From the NCBI GenBank assembly GCA_026004655.1, contig BPJO01000009.1, positions 62,001 to 126,000 on the forward strand: a DNA stretch of 64,000 nt, read 5' to 3'. Within the stretch, counting starts at the first letter, position 1. Every line of letters starts with the position of its first letter. This DNA comes from Phycisphaerae bacterium. GTDB taxonomy: Bacteria; Planctomycetota; Phycisphaerae; Tepidisphaerales; Tepidisphaeraceae. Shown here in pieces: positions 26,198-35,281 of this stretch. The position numbers were made by a program, and so were the translations under genes. The notes beneath the pieces are model-generated. The model had not been told where the DNA came from and did not search any database. It worked only from the letters and a program-made list of their open reading frames with translations.

Positions 26198-27376
26198 CTA
26201 CTCCAACAGAGCAGCAAGCTCATTCGGCGGGAAGTCCGTCGGCTGGTTGCCGCCGGAGAGGCGGAGCCAGCGGACGTAGTGGGGATAGGTGATGTGGGTG
26301 AACAGCGACGCGGCGCAGGCCGTGCCGGCGTCGTCGCCATCGGGCAGGAGCGTGATGCGCCCGCCGGTGACGACCAGGTCGCTGATGAGGCGGCCTTGGG
26401 CTTCTGAGCAGGAACTACCCATCACCGCGACGACGTCGGAGAATCCGCACATCGTCAACCACCACACACTCGCGAACCCTTCGACGACGATCAGGTGCTC
26501 GACCGGCTTCGTCAGCCGGTGGGCGTTGTACAGCAGCAGGCTTTTGTGGAACTCGTGCCGCACGCCATCGCGCTCGCGAGCACCGGGGAACAGATACTTC
26601 GGGCAGTCGTCGCTGATGCGTTCGTCGTCGACGATCCGACCGGCATAGCAGACCAACTCGCCTTCGATCGAATGCAGAGGAATCGCGATGCGGTCCTTGA
26701 GCATTCCGCGATTGCAGAATCCCAACCCGAAGGTCGCGATCGCCTCGGGCGTGAGCCCGCGTGAGGCGAGGTAAGGGTGCGTGGGATCGAGTTTCTCTAA
26801 CCGAAACGGTAGCGGTGCATTCACCACGACCTGCAACGGTTCGGCGGTGGCGGAATTGTCTTGGCGACCGGAATCGGAGGTGGTAGACTGCGTGTCCCCA
26901 ATGGACGGTGCGGTCATCCCCTCCGTGCTGATCCTGCTCGAAGCCGTGGTGCTAGAACACCGCGGCTTCGCGGCTTGTTGGGCCGAAGCAGAACCAGCAT
27001 CAGTAACCCGACCGTTCGCTGACTTCTCCACACCGGGCGGCGGATCGAATGTCAGTTTGAACCAGTCGACGAGCTTGAGTGCCGCCTGGCGAACGTGCTG
27101 CGGATCGGAGCGGTTGAGCCCCTCCATTAGCAGCACGAAGTCCAGCGCGTTGCCGGAGGCTTGGCAGCCGAAGCATTTGAAGATGCCTTTGCCGAGATGG
27201 ATCGAGAGCGACGCGGTGCGGCGGCGTCCATCGGTGCGGGTCGGATGACCCGGCAACGGACACAGCGCGGTCGCCTGCTCGCCCCTCACCTTTGGCTCGA
27301 TCTGGTAATGGTGCAGTACATCGATCATGCGAACCTGTTGACGCAGGCTCCGAAAATCTATCCAAGGTGTGGACAT
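26198..27376 (-). CDS. DnaG-like primase (CHC2 zinc finger plus Toprim)
   Basis: A 392-residue protein with a CHC2 zinc finger (LCPLPGH ... FKCFGCQASGNALDFV, about residues 38-80) and, after a low-complexity linker, a Toprim domain (LIVVEGFASVWWL; LLPDGDDAG). It probably makes primers for the element's replication or for the complementary strand after transfer. The ATG at 27376 is set by AAAGGAG eight bases upstream; the long frame before it is not coding. It is the last gene of a minus-strand group with three small plasmid genes and ardC. It lacks the DnaB-interacting C-terminal domain of chromosomal DnaG. Confidence 0.88.
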   Translation of the reverse strand: MSTPWIDFRSLRQQVRMIDVLHHYQIEPKVRGEQATALCPLPGHPTRTDGRRRTASLSIHLGKGIFKCFGCQASGNALDFVLLMEGLNRSDPQHVRQAALKLVDWFKLTFDPPPGVEKSANGRVTDAGSASAQQAAKPRCSSTTASSRISTEGMTAPSIGDTQSTTSDSGRQDNSATAEPLQVVVNAPLPFRLEKLDPTHPYLASRGLTPEAIATFGLGFCNRGMLKDRIAIPLHSIEGELVCYAGRIVDDERISDDCPKYLFPGARERDGVRHEFHKSLLLYNAHRLTKPVEHLIVVEGFASVWWLTMCGFSDVVAVMGSSCSEAQGRLISDLVVTGGRITLLPDGDDAGTACAASLFTHITYPHYVRWLRLSGGNQPTDFPPNELAALLE

Positions 27377-27440
27377 ACTGTCTCCTTTCTTGAACGTGTA
27401 ACAGGTGGGAACGGATTCGGGACGGTTTTGAGCGGGCTTC

Positions 27441-27728
27441 TCAATAGTCCTCCGGCAATAAGACGGTCGTGACCGAGCGGTCATGCTCGGTGATGACGTA
27501 GAGCTTGCGGCCGGCAGCATCGCAGTAGACGGAGAAGAGCCGCAGTCCGCAGAGCAGAGCGCGTTCGTTCTCGCGTCGGTCGGCTTCGCACAACTCGCCC
27601 CAGTCGCCCGCGGCATGGCGGGCGACGCATTCGGCGACGCTGGTCTCATCGAGCACATCTAGGGCATTCTGGGTAATGACCAGATGCCCCAGCGGGAACT
27701 TGGGGTCGGAAAGAACGATCGGAAGCAT
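27441..27728 (-). CDS. Small plasmid-type protein (GDWGEL family), copy 1
   Basis: A 95-residue protein of a family common on plasmids and conjugative elements, with FPLGHLVITQNAL, ARHAAGDWGELCEADRRENE and KLYVITEHDRSVTTVLLPEDY. Its function is not known. The ATG at 27728 has AGGAG seven bases upstream. A diverged second copy lies on the other strand at 29926-30234. It belongs to the minus-strand gene group containing the primase. Confidence 0.82.
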   Translation of the reverse strand: MLPIVLSDPKFPLGHLVITQNALDVLDETSVAECVARHAAGDWGELCEADRRENERALLCGLRLFSVYCDAAGRKLYVITEHDRSVTTVLLPEDY

Positions 27729-27826
27729 GGGCAATCTCCTTTCGGGAGGTGGGAATAAAAAAGGAGCCGACGCACGCGCGTGGCTCCGTGGAACGGGCAG
27801 GAACGGGTTAAGACAGCAACGGGTGG

Positions 27827-28174
27827 TCAGCGGTCGGAGGCGTTTTCGGCCTGCCGCGCTTCTTCACGCTGGCGACGGACATGCCACTCCAGCCAGGAGT
27901 GCGTGTCGTTCGCCAACTTCGCGAGGAGCGGCAGATCGCCGGCGTTGAAGCTGGTGACATCGTGCCATTGCTCGTCCTTGTCGCGGTAAGACCGCGAGAA
28001 GGTGACGGAGTGGAACGGGCCGTTGGCGCCGTTGTTCTCCCACACCGACGCGCGCAGATTCTTGTACCGGATGGTATGAATCGGCTTGTTCGCGCGGGAG
28101 TCGGACTCGGACGGTGCGGTCGTCTTGGTGGACGACGATGCTGGGTTACGGGTAGTGGTAGTGGACTTGGCCAT
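27827..28174 (-). CDS. Hypothetical plasmid protein
   Basis: A 115-residue protein with a Ser/Thr-rich N-terminal tail and a compact domain (HTIRYKNLRASVWENNGANG, FHSVTFSRSYRDKDEQWHDV, LPLLAKLANDTHSWL). Proteins with this pattern occur beside ArdC and primase genes on mobile elements. The beta-rich core could bind single-stranded DNA, which is inference. AGGAGG precedes the ATG at 28174. The neighbours are an ardC-like gene upstream and a small plasmid-type gene downstream. Confidence 0.78.
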   Translation of the reverse strand: MAKSTTTTRNPASSSTKTTAPSESDSRANKPIHTIRYKNLRASVWENNGANGPFHSVTFSRSYRDKDEQWHDVTSFNAGDLPLLAKLANDTHSWLEWHVRRQREEARQAENASDR

Positions 28175-28238
28175 GGTTGGCCTCCTCTCGGTAAGGGGTG
28201 ACGGAACGAAGAATGGCAACAACGATGGGCGGAACAGG

Positions 28239-29114
28239 TCAGGCAGGTGGTGAGTCGGACTCGGGTGTCGGCGCGGGCGGACGCCCGGCCTTGAGGATCG
28301 CGTCGGCGGCTTTGAAGATCCGCTGGATGCTGCGGTCGGGAATCTGTTCGGACTTCGTCCAGTGCTGGATGTAGCCGCGACTGAACTCCTGGCCGCCGAG
28401 CCCGAGCGAACTGCAGCAGAGCATCGCGACCGATTCGGCCTCGACCTCGCGTAAGTCGCGGGGTGTCGGTGTATCGGTGTCGGACAACTCGCCTGTTGAT
28501 TCTGCCGTGTGGCCGAGGATCACGTGGGCGACTTCGTGCAACAGTGTGCGGTGTGGCAGGAACGCGATCAGTGAGACGGAGACGTTTCGCTGATGGGCAT
28601 ACCCCTGGCAGTTTCCGTCGAGGTGACGGAAGGGCACGCGGGTGATGTCGAGTTGCGAGAGCGCCTGCGTCTCATCCCAATCGGGAATGACGACCGGTGT
28701 GTACGGCTCGCCGTCGGTCTGCGACAGCGTGAACCAGAAAGGACGCTCGACGAAGATCGTGCGACGGGAGTCGTCGCCGTCGGCATCGTGTCCATTCGGA
28801 CGCGACGCGATCGGCGGACCGCTTCCCTTCGTGCGAACGGTGACCGGCATCACGAGCTTGAGGGCTTTTTCACCCCGACGCACATGACGTCCGACCTTGA
28901 GCCAACCCTTGAACGTGTGCAACGGCCCCGGTTCGATGCCGCGGACCAGGCATTGCAGGTGGGCCAGCATCATGTTGCAGAGGCTGTAGTTCCAGAACAT
29001 GGAGTACGCCGCGGCGATGACGCCGGGCTTGGTGACGGCTTCGGTCAGCAGATGCTGCCAATCGATCCGGGAACTCGGACGCGACGCCGAAGCTTCGGGT
29101 GTGGATGCGCGCAT
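28239..29114 (-). CDS. ardC: ArdC-like antirestriction protein
   Basis: A 291-residue protein with the ArdC layout: an N-terminal ssDNA-binding domain (NYSLCNMMLAHLQC, TFKGWLKVGRHVRRGEKALKL) and a C-terminal metalloprotease-like domain with LLHEVAHVILGH (HExxH) and a later EAESVAMLCC. ArdC proteins protect incoming plasmid DNA from restriction. It is the first gene of the minus-strand group ending with the primase and has a GGAG site before the ATG at 29114. A Gly/Asp insert (about 105-120) separates the domains. Confidence 0.88.
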   Translation of the reverse strand: MRASTPEASASRPSSRIDWQHLLTEAVTKPGVIAAAYSMFWNYSLCNMMLAHLQCLVRGIEPGPLHTFKGWLKVGRHVRRGEKALKLVMPVTVRTKGSGPPIASRPNGHDADGDDSRRTIFVERPFWFTLSQTDGEPYTPVVIPDWDETQALSQLDITRVPFRHLDGNCQGYAHQRNVSVSLIAFLPHRTLLHEVAHVILGHTAESTGELSDTDTPTPRDLREVEAESVAMLCCSSLGLGGQEFSRGYIQHWTKSEQIPDRSIQRIFKAADAILKAGRPPAPTPESDSPPA

Positions 29115-29292
29115 GGGTGCTCCTTGTCCCGCGATGGGCGGGACGATGGGTGGATGACGACAAAGAACGGGGTTACGAAGGAAGAGCTTCTGGCATCAGC
29201 ATGCCACGAGTTGCGCGCGGGCGCAAGTGACCCGGCAAGACCGATTCGAAAACAGGCGTCGAGTTCTACTGATCATCTGGTCGCACTGAGTT

Positions 29293-29733
29293 ATGATTTC
29301 CTCCATGAATCCAGAAGCAGAGCAGGCGAAGGTTCCCTTCGCGCAGTGGGGTTTCGGAACACTGGCCGGCGCGAGCTGGGTTGGCGTGTTAGCCATTTTG
29401 GGATTGCAGCTCGAAGGACCTGGACTGAACACGGCGCTTCGATTGCTGGTTGCTGCCGGGACGGTTCAGGGCGCGATGGTGTTCTTGCTAAACATGCCGA
29501 AATTCACGACGCCCATCTTGGTTCGCGTAGCTGCAGCAGTCAGCGTGATCCTCACGCTCGTCGGTTACGGCATCTTGATCTGGTCCAGAGATCCCGTGTC
29601 GGGTCTGATCTACGCGGTACTCGCGTTCGTTTTTGGCGCGATCATCATCCAGACCAATCCGTCGCCGTCGAGCAATCGGAACACCAAACAGGTGCAGGCC
29701 TGCGCCGAAAAAGAGACCAAAGCAGAGATCTGA
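29293..29733 (+). CDS. Small membrane protein, four predicted spans
   Basis: A 146-residue protein with four hydrophobic segments (GASWVGVLAILGLQ, ALRLLVAAGTVQGAMVFLL, VRVAAAVSVILTLVGYGILI, GLIYAVLAFVFGAIII) and a charged C-terminal tail. The first ATG or the one four codons later could be the start; no ribosome binding site separates them. The family is not recognised. It lies divergently from ardC. Confidence 0.65.
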   Translation: MISSMNPEAEQAKVPFAQWGFGTLAGASWVGVLAILGLQLEGPGLNTALRLLVAAGTVQGAMVFLLNMPKFTTPILVRVAAAVSVILTLVGYGILIWSRDPVSGLIYAVLAFVFGAIIIQTNPSPSSNRNTKQVQACAEKETKAEI

Positions 29734-29766
29734 AGCGTTCATTCCCCCCACCCTGCAACAGAAGCA

Positions 29767-29876
29767 CCCGCCGCCGCAGCGTTTCAGTCTACGTCCACCC
29801 CGCAGCCGTCAAGCCGCTTCGGGCATTGACCGCCGCGAGGCCCCGGCCGTGGCTGCTCCGCTCAAGCGGCGGCGGG
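29767..29876. ncRNA. Structured intergenic segment (possible leader RNA)
   Basis: Ten-base arms CCCGCCGCCG (29767-29776) and CGGCGGCGGG (29867-29876) are perfect complements. They enclose a GTCAA/TTGAC hairpin (29808-29830) and a GGCC/GGCC pairing. It ends 50 bp before the ATG of the small plasmid-type gene and may be its leader or a separate small RNA. Confidence 0.4.
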
Positions 29877-29925
29877 ATGCTGTCGCCCGCGGTCGAAATA
29901 CCAGCACACATAATCAATCACTTTC

Positions 29926-30234
29926 ATGGACAATCATCACGAGGAGCTGTTCCCAACCGGGACGCTCATGATGACCAACACCATTCACGAACTCGTGCGG
30001 CAGGGCGTGCTCACGTTGGAGTCGTTACTGACGCGGCACCGCACCGGCGACTGGGGCGATGTCACGCCGTCCGAGGCCAACATCAACGACACGGCGGCGC
30101 ATCTTCGCCTCCACCAAATCGTGAGCAAGTACCGCGTGAACGAGCAGGAGGTCTGGGTCGTCAGCAAGCCGAACGGGCCATTCACGCTGGTTCTGACTCG
30201 GCACGAGTACGAGTCCACCGACATGCCACGGTAG
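29926..30234 (+). CDS. Small plasmid-type protein (GDWGDV family), copy 2
   Basis: A 102-residue relative of the protein at 27441-27728: it shares RHRTGDWGDVTPSEANIND, a long middle helix, and VWVVSKPNGPFTLVLTRHEYE. An in-frame ATG pair at 29968 is an alternative start and would give a size closer to copy 1. A strong terminator follows at 30243-30270. Function unknown. Confidence 0.75.
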   Translation: MDNHHEELFPTGTLMMTNTIHELVRQGVLTLESLLTRHRTGDWGDVTPSEANINDTAAHLRLHQIVSKYRVNEQEVWVVSKPNGPFTLVLTRHEYESTDMPR

Positions 30235-30242
30235 ACAAAGCG

Positions 30243-30270
30243 AACACCCCGCGAACGAGCGGGGTGTTTT
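30243..30270 (+). terminator. Intrinsic terminator
   Basis: A perfect 10-bp stem, AACACCCCGC (30243-30252) and GCGGGGTGTT (30259-30268), with a six-base loop and a T-run. It ends the small gene just upstream. Confidence 0.85.
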
Positions 30271-30502
30271 GCTCTTGGGCGACGTTGCAGGCTCCCCACC
30301 CCCGGTGCTTCGCATCGACCCCTCCGGCTCCACCCCAGGGGCGCTCCCGCGAGTCGGCAATTAGGTATAAATAGTTGAAAGGGCTCGATAGTTTTGTACG
30401 CTACGCCTGCACTTCGTTCATTCTCGGCCATCTTGCGTATTGGCCAACGCATGTTGAGGTCGGCGGCGGACTACGAGGTCTGACCAACTTGAGAAGAATC
30501 AT

Positions 30503-33037
30503 ATGAAAATCGATCGCCTCCTTCTTCGCTGGTATAAGTCTTTCAACATCAACTACAGGCGCGAAGCTCCCTCAAAGTCGTCGAACCTGCCCACGCCCTG
30601 GAACCGACTGCATGTAGGAGACAAGCTCCAGGAGCACTTCCCTTTTATCGAGATCCCGATCGAAAGCGACATCACGACCATTGTCGGCGCCAACGAGAGT
30701 GGAAAATCTCATCTGCTGAGCGCGGTCGCTAAAGTCCTGACTGGCAAAGGAATCGATGGTCGTGACTTCCAGCAGACTGATCTTTGCCGCTATGCCACCA
30801 TGCCAGCGTCGATTGCGAGTAGCAAGCGGTGGGCAAACATCGGTTTGAGAATCACTTCCAGCGATGAGGGTGGCGACATAACAGGGGCACTGCGGGCGGC
30901 GGGGATCACCGATGCCGCCAAGGCCGAGGCAATTGCCATCGTTTTGGGCGACCCTGACCCATCAATCGGTGCTCATGTCTTTATCGACGAGAATCCGACC
31001 GCGCGAAAGATTAGCCCGGAGCAACTCGCAAAGATGCGCGAAGTATTGCCACGAGTGGAGTTCATCAATGCGAGCGCGGCGCTGCCTGACAATCTGACGT
31101 ACGACGAATTGGCGAAATGCCTGGGCAACGCCGAGGACGGACCGTCTCTCCGCTACGGTCTCGCGGTGGCGCAGGATGCGGCTTCGTTTTTGTCCAAATT
31201 GGAGTTGAACTCGAAGACACAGCCGAGCGAAGACTTGATCAAGAACCTCAATGCCATCCGCCGCCGACTGGAAGCTGAACGTGCAGACGTGAGCGAGGAT
31301 GCGAGGCTTGCCGGACTTCTCTTGACCGAGGTTTTGGGTTTGGACGCCGAATCGATATTGAAGATCCTCTCGCTCCCCTCCAGCGATCGAGGCTTCATTG
31401 ACTACCACGTGAACGGGTGGAATCGCTCGATTGCGGAGCGACTGAATCTGCGGCGGTTCTGGCGACAGGACGACCAGGCGGCCCTGACGCTTCGTTATCG
31501 CGAGGGCATTCTGTACTTCGATATCACGGATAAGACCGGCGCGACTTATACGTTCAAGGAGCGGAGTTCTGGCCTGCGCTACTTCCTCAGCTACTACATT
31601 CAGGCGAAGGCGATGGAAGTATCGCAACGAAACCGCAATGCGGTCGTCCTGATGGACGAACCAGATTCGTTCCTATCCATACTCGGACAGCGAAATCTGC
31701 TGTCTGTCTTCGAGTCGTTGGTAAGTTTTGAATCGTCCGCCCAGACATCTCAGCTGTTGTACACCACGCATTCGCCATTCCTGATCAATCAGAATTTCCC
31801 CCGCCGCGTGCGTGTTGTAACGAAAGAAGAATCCGAAGAAGGCACGCAGTACCAAGGGCGATCGAGCGCCCGCAGGTACGAACCCGTTCGATCTGCCCTG
31901 GGAATTAACTGCGCGCAGACACTTTTCATGGGGGCGACCAACCTTGTTCTTGAGGGGCCAACTGATCAGTACCTGCTGACCGAGGTCGTACGATTCAAAT
32001 CAAAACCCGATGCCGTTTCTGAATGGCTTGACCTTAACGCAATTGCAGTCGTGTCGGCAGATGGTGTCGACAACGTGGAGAAGGTGTTAACAGCATCTCA
32101 GTGGGGAGACGAACCAATACCGGCAACGGTTGTGCTGATCGACTCGGATCGTCCGGACGTCAAGGAGCGAATCACGGGGCGTGCCAAGGGTGCGAAGAAG
32201 CTCGTCGAGTCAGAGTTTGCGCTGACCCTAGCCGACGTATTGGGAAACTCCGTGATCACGATTGAAGATCTGGTACCGTGGCGACTCTATGCGGAAGGGC
32301 TCCGGTGCTACGTCGAGCGATGGCACCGAGTTGTGTACGAGCAGAAGGCTGCCACGATCCGTGAGCAGTGGCTTCGCAAGCCGACAGATCAGCTGGGCAA
32401 TGCCGAGAGAGCCAAGAAGCTCATGTGTGAGTTGCTCGGAGGGGCGAATGCGTTGGACAAACTTGGCGTATTGACAGAGGTTGTCCGCATCGCGTCGGCC
32501 GAGAAAACAGAGCTCCCAGACGAAGTAGGCCAACTCTCCAGCAACGTGCAAACACTGTGTAGAACGCTTTCAGCCAAACTTGTACTGAGCCGACAGCAGG
32601 CGTCTCAAAAATCGGTGGCCTCCACACTCAAAAGGCTGGTGCGTGAGTTCCTGCTCAGCCGCGAGCACGGCAGCAGTCTTGTCGATGTTGAAGATTTGCT
32701 CGGAAGGCTTGACCGCGAAGCGCGTCAGGTTGAAGACGCGAGTGTCGAACTTCGCAAGGTGCTCTCCGACTTGAATGCCCGCTTGTCTTCGATCCTTCAG
32801 ACCGGGCAGACTAGATTCACTGGCGAGGATTGGCGGGTTTGGCAGGAGCAGTTAGAGTTGATCAAGCGCTCGCCGCTCACTCCGATGAACATTGTGACCC
32901 CAACCGGACGCAACCCGCAGGGAATCGCGAGTGTGGGAACGCCTTCTGAAGCCGTCCGGCCGAACGTGGACAGAGACCTACCGGTTTCCTCTGGGGCTGG
33001 CGTGGTCGCGCCGGTATCGAACTCGTCAGCCGGATGA
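30503..33037 (+). CDS. OLD-family ATPase/Toprim nuclease
   Basis: An 844-residue protein with an ABC-like ATPase domain split by an insert: Walker A GANESGKS (62-69), a signature-like KERSSGLRYFLSYY, Walker B VVLMDEPDSF (about 381) and THSPFLI. A Toprim nuclease domain follows: LVLEGPTDQ (about 483) and VLIDSDRPD (about 545). Proteins of this kind are DNA nucleases in phage defence or plasmid competition. No UvrD-like helicase (GajB) or reverse transcriptase lies beside it, so it is class 1-like rather than Gabija. It is probably a single-gene defence cargo of the element. Confidence 0.9.
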   Translation: MKIDRLLLRWYKSFNINYRREAPSKSSNLPTPWNRLHVGDKLQEHFPFIEIPIESDITTIVGANESGKSHLLSAVAKVLTGKGIDGRDFQQTDLCRYATMPASIASSKRWANIGLRITSSDEGGDITGALRAAGITDAAKAEAIAIVLGDPDPSIGAHVFIDENPTARKISPEQLAKMREVLPRVEFINASAALPDNLTYDELAKCLGNAEDGPSLRYGLAVAQDAASFLSKLELNSKTQPSEDLIKNLNAIRRRLEAERADVSEDARLAGLLLTEVLGLDAESILKILSLPSSDRGFIDYHVNGWNRSIAERLNLRRFWRQDDQAALTLRYREGILYFDITDKTGATYTFKERSSGLRYFLSYYIQAKAMEVSQRNRNAVVLMDEPDSFLSILGQRNLLSVFESLVSFESSAQTSQLLYTTHSPFLINQNFPRRVRVVTKEESEEGTQYQGRSSARRYEPVRSALGINCAQTLFMGATNLVLEGPTDQYLLTEVVRFKSKPDAVSEWLDLNAIAVVSADGVDNVEKVLTASQWGDEPIPATVVLIDSDRPDVKERITGRAKGAKKLVESEFALTLADVLGNSVITIEDLVPWRLYAEGLRCYVERWHRVVYEQKAATIREQWLRKPTDQLGNAERAKKLMCELLGGANALDKLGVLTEVVRIASAEKTELPDEVGQLSSNVQTLCRTLSAKLVLSRQQASQKSVASTLKRLVREFLLSREHGSSLVDVEDLLGRLDREARQVEDASVELRKVLSDLNARLSSILQTGQTRFTGEDWRVWQEQLELIKRSPLTPMNIVTPTGRNPQGIASVGTPSEAVRPNVDRDLPVSSGAGVVAPVSNSSAG

Positions 33038-33072
33038 GCCAGAGTGAACGCCACGTAAAACAGCGTGCGTTC

Positions 33073-34470
33073 TCACGGGACATTCGTAAGTACGTCATTG
33101 CCGTCCGCAATCACGGTATCGACGCCGCCCCCGGCGTTGATGATGTCGATGACGCCATCGTCGGTGCGGCTTTCGAGGAAGGCGAAGATCAGGTCGTCGC
33201 CGTTTCCGCCGCTGATAGTGTCGGCACCGCGGCCGCCTGCGATGATGTTCGGGCCGGCGTTGCCGGAGAGCAGGTCGTCGCCGTTGCCGCCGAGGAGGTT
33301 CTCAACATTGTCGAGAATCCAATCGACCTCACTGGGTCCGCCATCGTTGGCGAGGCCGTCGAGGCTGGCGACCACGCCTTCTCCGCGCCCGCGGTCGGTG
33401 TACTCGACCAGGTCGATTCCGCTGCCGCCATCGAGCGTGTCGTTTCCGAGTCGGCCGACGAGTTTGTCATTGCCGCTGCCACCGGCGAGATAGTCGTTCC
33501 CGCTGCCGCCCAGGAGAACATCTCGCCCCGCGGCCCCGGCGAGCGACGTGGGCTTCGTGACTGTCGTCTCCACCGTCACCTTGTCATTGCCCGAGCCGGC
33601 GTCGACGGAGATTCGCGAGATCGTGCTGGCGGCGAAAGTCGCGAGAATGCCGTCAGCCTTCGTCCCGACGCGGATGCGACCGTTGACCAAATCAACCCCG
33701 ATCACATCTTTACCCGTTGTGCCCGTCACTCTCAGGAGAGAACCGGTCTTGATCACGCTCGTGAATGAGCCGACCGGTCGTATGCTACCCGTGAGTGTCA
33801 GATCATATGGTCCGCCCGCATTTCCATCGTCGTCCGATGCGACGATGGTGTAGGTGCCGCTTTCGGTCAGGCCCTGGACGGAGACACTTGTACCAGTTGG
33901 ATCACCTCCATTGACAGCGATCCGGGCGCCGCTGGGGCTGTAGACTTCGATCCGCGGGTTGAACGCGAAGGTGGGCGTGGTCTCCGCCATCGTTACAACG
34001 ATGCTGTCACCCGCAGAAGCGGAGAACGTGGCGACATCGAGATCGCCCAAATCGATCGTGCCATTCCGGGTCTGACCGCTCACGATCGGGCCATCGTCCC
34101 CGCTCGCCGACTGCACGCCGGGCGCTTTCACCATCGTCAGCCCGTACGGGCCGCCCGCGTTTCCGTCGTCGTCTGAGGCGACGATTCGGTAGGTGCCCGT
34201 CTCCGAGACGCCCTGCACGGCGATTCTTGTTCCGGTGACGTCGCCGCCGTTGTCCGAAAGCAAGGAGCCGGTTGGTCCATACAGCCTGATACGGGGATTG
34301 AACGCGAAGGTGTCGGCCGTCTCGGCCATGGTTGCGACGATACTGTCGCCCGCCGATGCGACGAACGTGTACTCATCTGCCTGTCCGCCCGAAGTCAGCG
34401 TCGCGTTGATGGTCTGCCCGGAGGCGATGGCCGCGAGTAGTCGTCGGGGTTCGAGTGATTCGGTGTGCAT
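33073..34470 (-). CDS. Secreted LEPR-XLL protein with Ca-binding repeats
   Basis: A 465-residue protein that starts with SLEPRRLLA, the LEPR-XLL motif found in planctomycete exported proteins. Two pre-peptidase-like beta domains follow, each with SGETGTYxIVASDDDGNAGGPY-type sequence, then a hemolysin-type repeat region (GGSGNDYLAGGSGND, GGNGDDLLSGNAGPN) that should bind Ca. It is probably secreted or surface-exposed. Two small genes for a membrane protein and a BamE-like lipoprotein lie upstream on the same strand. The role as cargo is unknown; adhesion is one possibility. Confidence 0.85.
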   Translation of the reverse strand: MHTESLEPRRLLAAIASGQTINATLTSGGQADEYTFVASAGDSIVATMAETADTFAFNPRIRLYGPTGSLLSDNGGDVTGTRIAVQGVSETGTYRIVASDDDGNAGGPYGLTMVKAPGVQSASGDDGPIVSGQTRNGTIDLGDLDVATFSASAGDSIVVTMAETTPTFAFNPRIEVYSPSGARIAVNGGDPTGTSVSVQGLTESGTYTIVASDDDGNAGGPYDLTLTGSIRPVGSFTSVIKTGSLLRVTGTTGKDVIGVDLVNGRIRVGTKADGILATFAASTISRISVDAGSGNDKVTVETTVTKPTSLAGAAGRDVLLGGSGNDYLAGGSGNDKLVGRLGNDTLDGGSGIDLVEYTDRGRGEGVVASLDGLANDGGPSEVDWILDNVENLLGGNGDDLLSGNAGPNIIAGGRGADTISGGNGDDLIFAFLESRTDDGVIDIINAGGGVDTVIADGNDVLTNVP

Positions 34471-34526
34471 ATTGCGTGCTCACTTTCATGTGGGGTCAGA
34501 CCGCGGCAGATTGCAGTCACTGGCCT

Positions 34527-34934
34527 TCAGGTCCGTAACCGCATCGCTACGGCCCGATCGTCATCATCCAGAAACGGCGACGTGTGTATGGCGGTGTCGA
34601 GCGTCGCAAAGGTCACCTGCGCCAAACACCGCACGGCTATACCGGCAACGGTGAGCAGCACACCGCTTATCCCGAGGGCGACGGACAGCGGAAAGATGAT
34701 GGCCGCGCCCAACGCCGCGTTACTGTCCTTGCTCGCAGCCCCGGCGACCGCGGTGACGACACCGAACGCGCCGATACCGAATAGCACAATGCCAACGATC
34801 GCGACGAGCAGCCCCAGCACATTCACGGTTCCCGCGACGGCATATCCATCGCGATACCGTCGAAATGCAGACGCCGTCCAAGGAGTGCGAGGGGTGGCGT
34901 TCCCCTGTTCCAATGAAGTGTTGGCGGTGGTCAT
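34527..34934 (-). CDS. Small membrane protein
   Basis: A 135-residue protein with two long hydrophobic stretches (NVLGLLVAIVGIVLFGIGAF; GAAIIFPLSVALGISGVLLTV). Its start overlaps the stop of the upstream BamE-like gene by four bases (ATGA), showing translational coupling. The family is not recognised. Confidence 0.72.
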   Translation of the reverse strand: MTTANTSLEQGNATPRTPWTASAFRRYRDGYAVAGTVNVLGLLVAIVGIVLFGIGAFGVVTAVAGAASKDSNAALGAAIIFPLSVALGISGVLLTVAGIAVRCLAQVTFATLDTAIHTSPFLDDDDRAVAMRLRT

Positions 34935-35281
34935 TTCCCCACCCCGCGTTGGAGGTGGTAGGTCTTCACGACCTTGTTCTTGTCGAACACGATCGAGAGC
35001 TTGTCCGCTTCGTCCTTCGACTCGCCGCTCGCGACATACGGGAAGAACATCGTCTGCCCCTTCGTGACGCGATACTCGTAGGTGTAGATCATCTCATCCC
35101 CCATCGGCACTGCGCGCGTGGGCTCGCCGAAGAGCGCGATGACGTCCTCCATCGTCGTCTTACCCTTGATGATCCGAGATACTTCGTCGTCCTGGATTGG
35201 TTGCCCCGAGGTGTGCCGTTGCGTCGCACAGCCGGCGACCAGAATCATCATCAAGAACGCCGCCAGATAATGTTTACCCAT
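34931..35281 (-). CDS. BamE/SmpA-like lipoprotein
   Basis: A 116-residue lipoprotein with a signal peptide and lipobox (LVAGC) and a compact domain IIKGKTTMEDVIALFGEPT ... IYTYEYRV that matches the SmpA/OmlA/BamE fold. Chromosomal relatives belong to the outer-membrane assembly machine; this copy on a mobile element may serve the neighbouring secreted repeat protein. I chose the ATG at 35281; a TTG two codons earlier is possible. It is the first gene of a three-gene minus-strand unit. Confidence 0.8.
   Translation of the reverse strand: MGKHYLAAFLMMILVAGCATQRHTSGQPIQDDEVSRIIKGKTTMEDVIALFGEPTRAVPMGDEMIYTYEYRVTKGQTMFFPYVASGESKDEADKLSIVFDKNKVVKTYHLQRGVGK

Noticed and set aside
30503-33037. Gabija (GajA) identity for the OLD protein
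   Set aside because: No UvrD-like helicase gene (GajB) is next to it.
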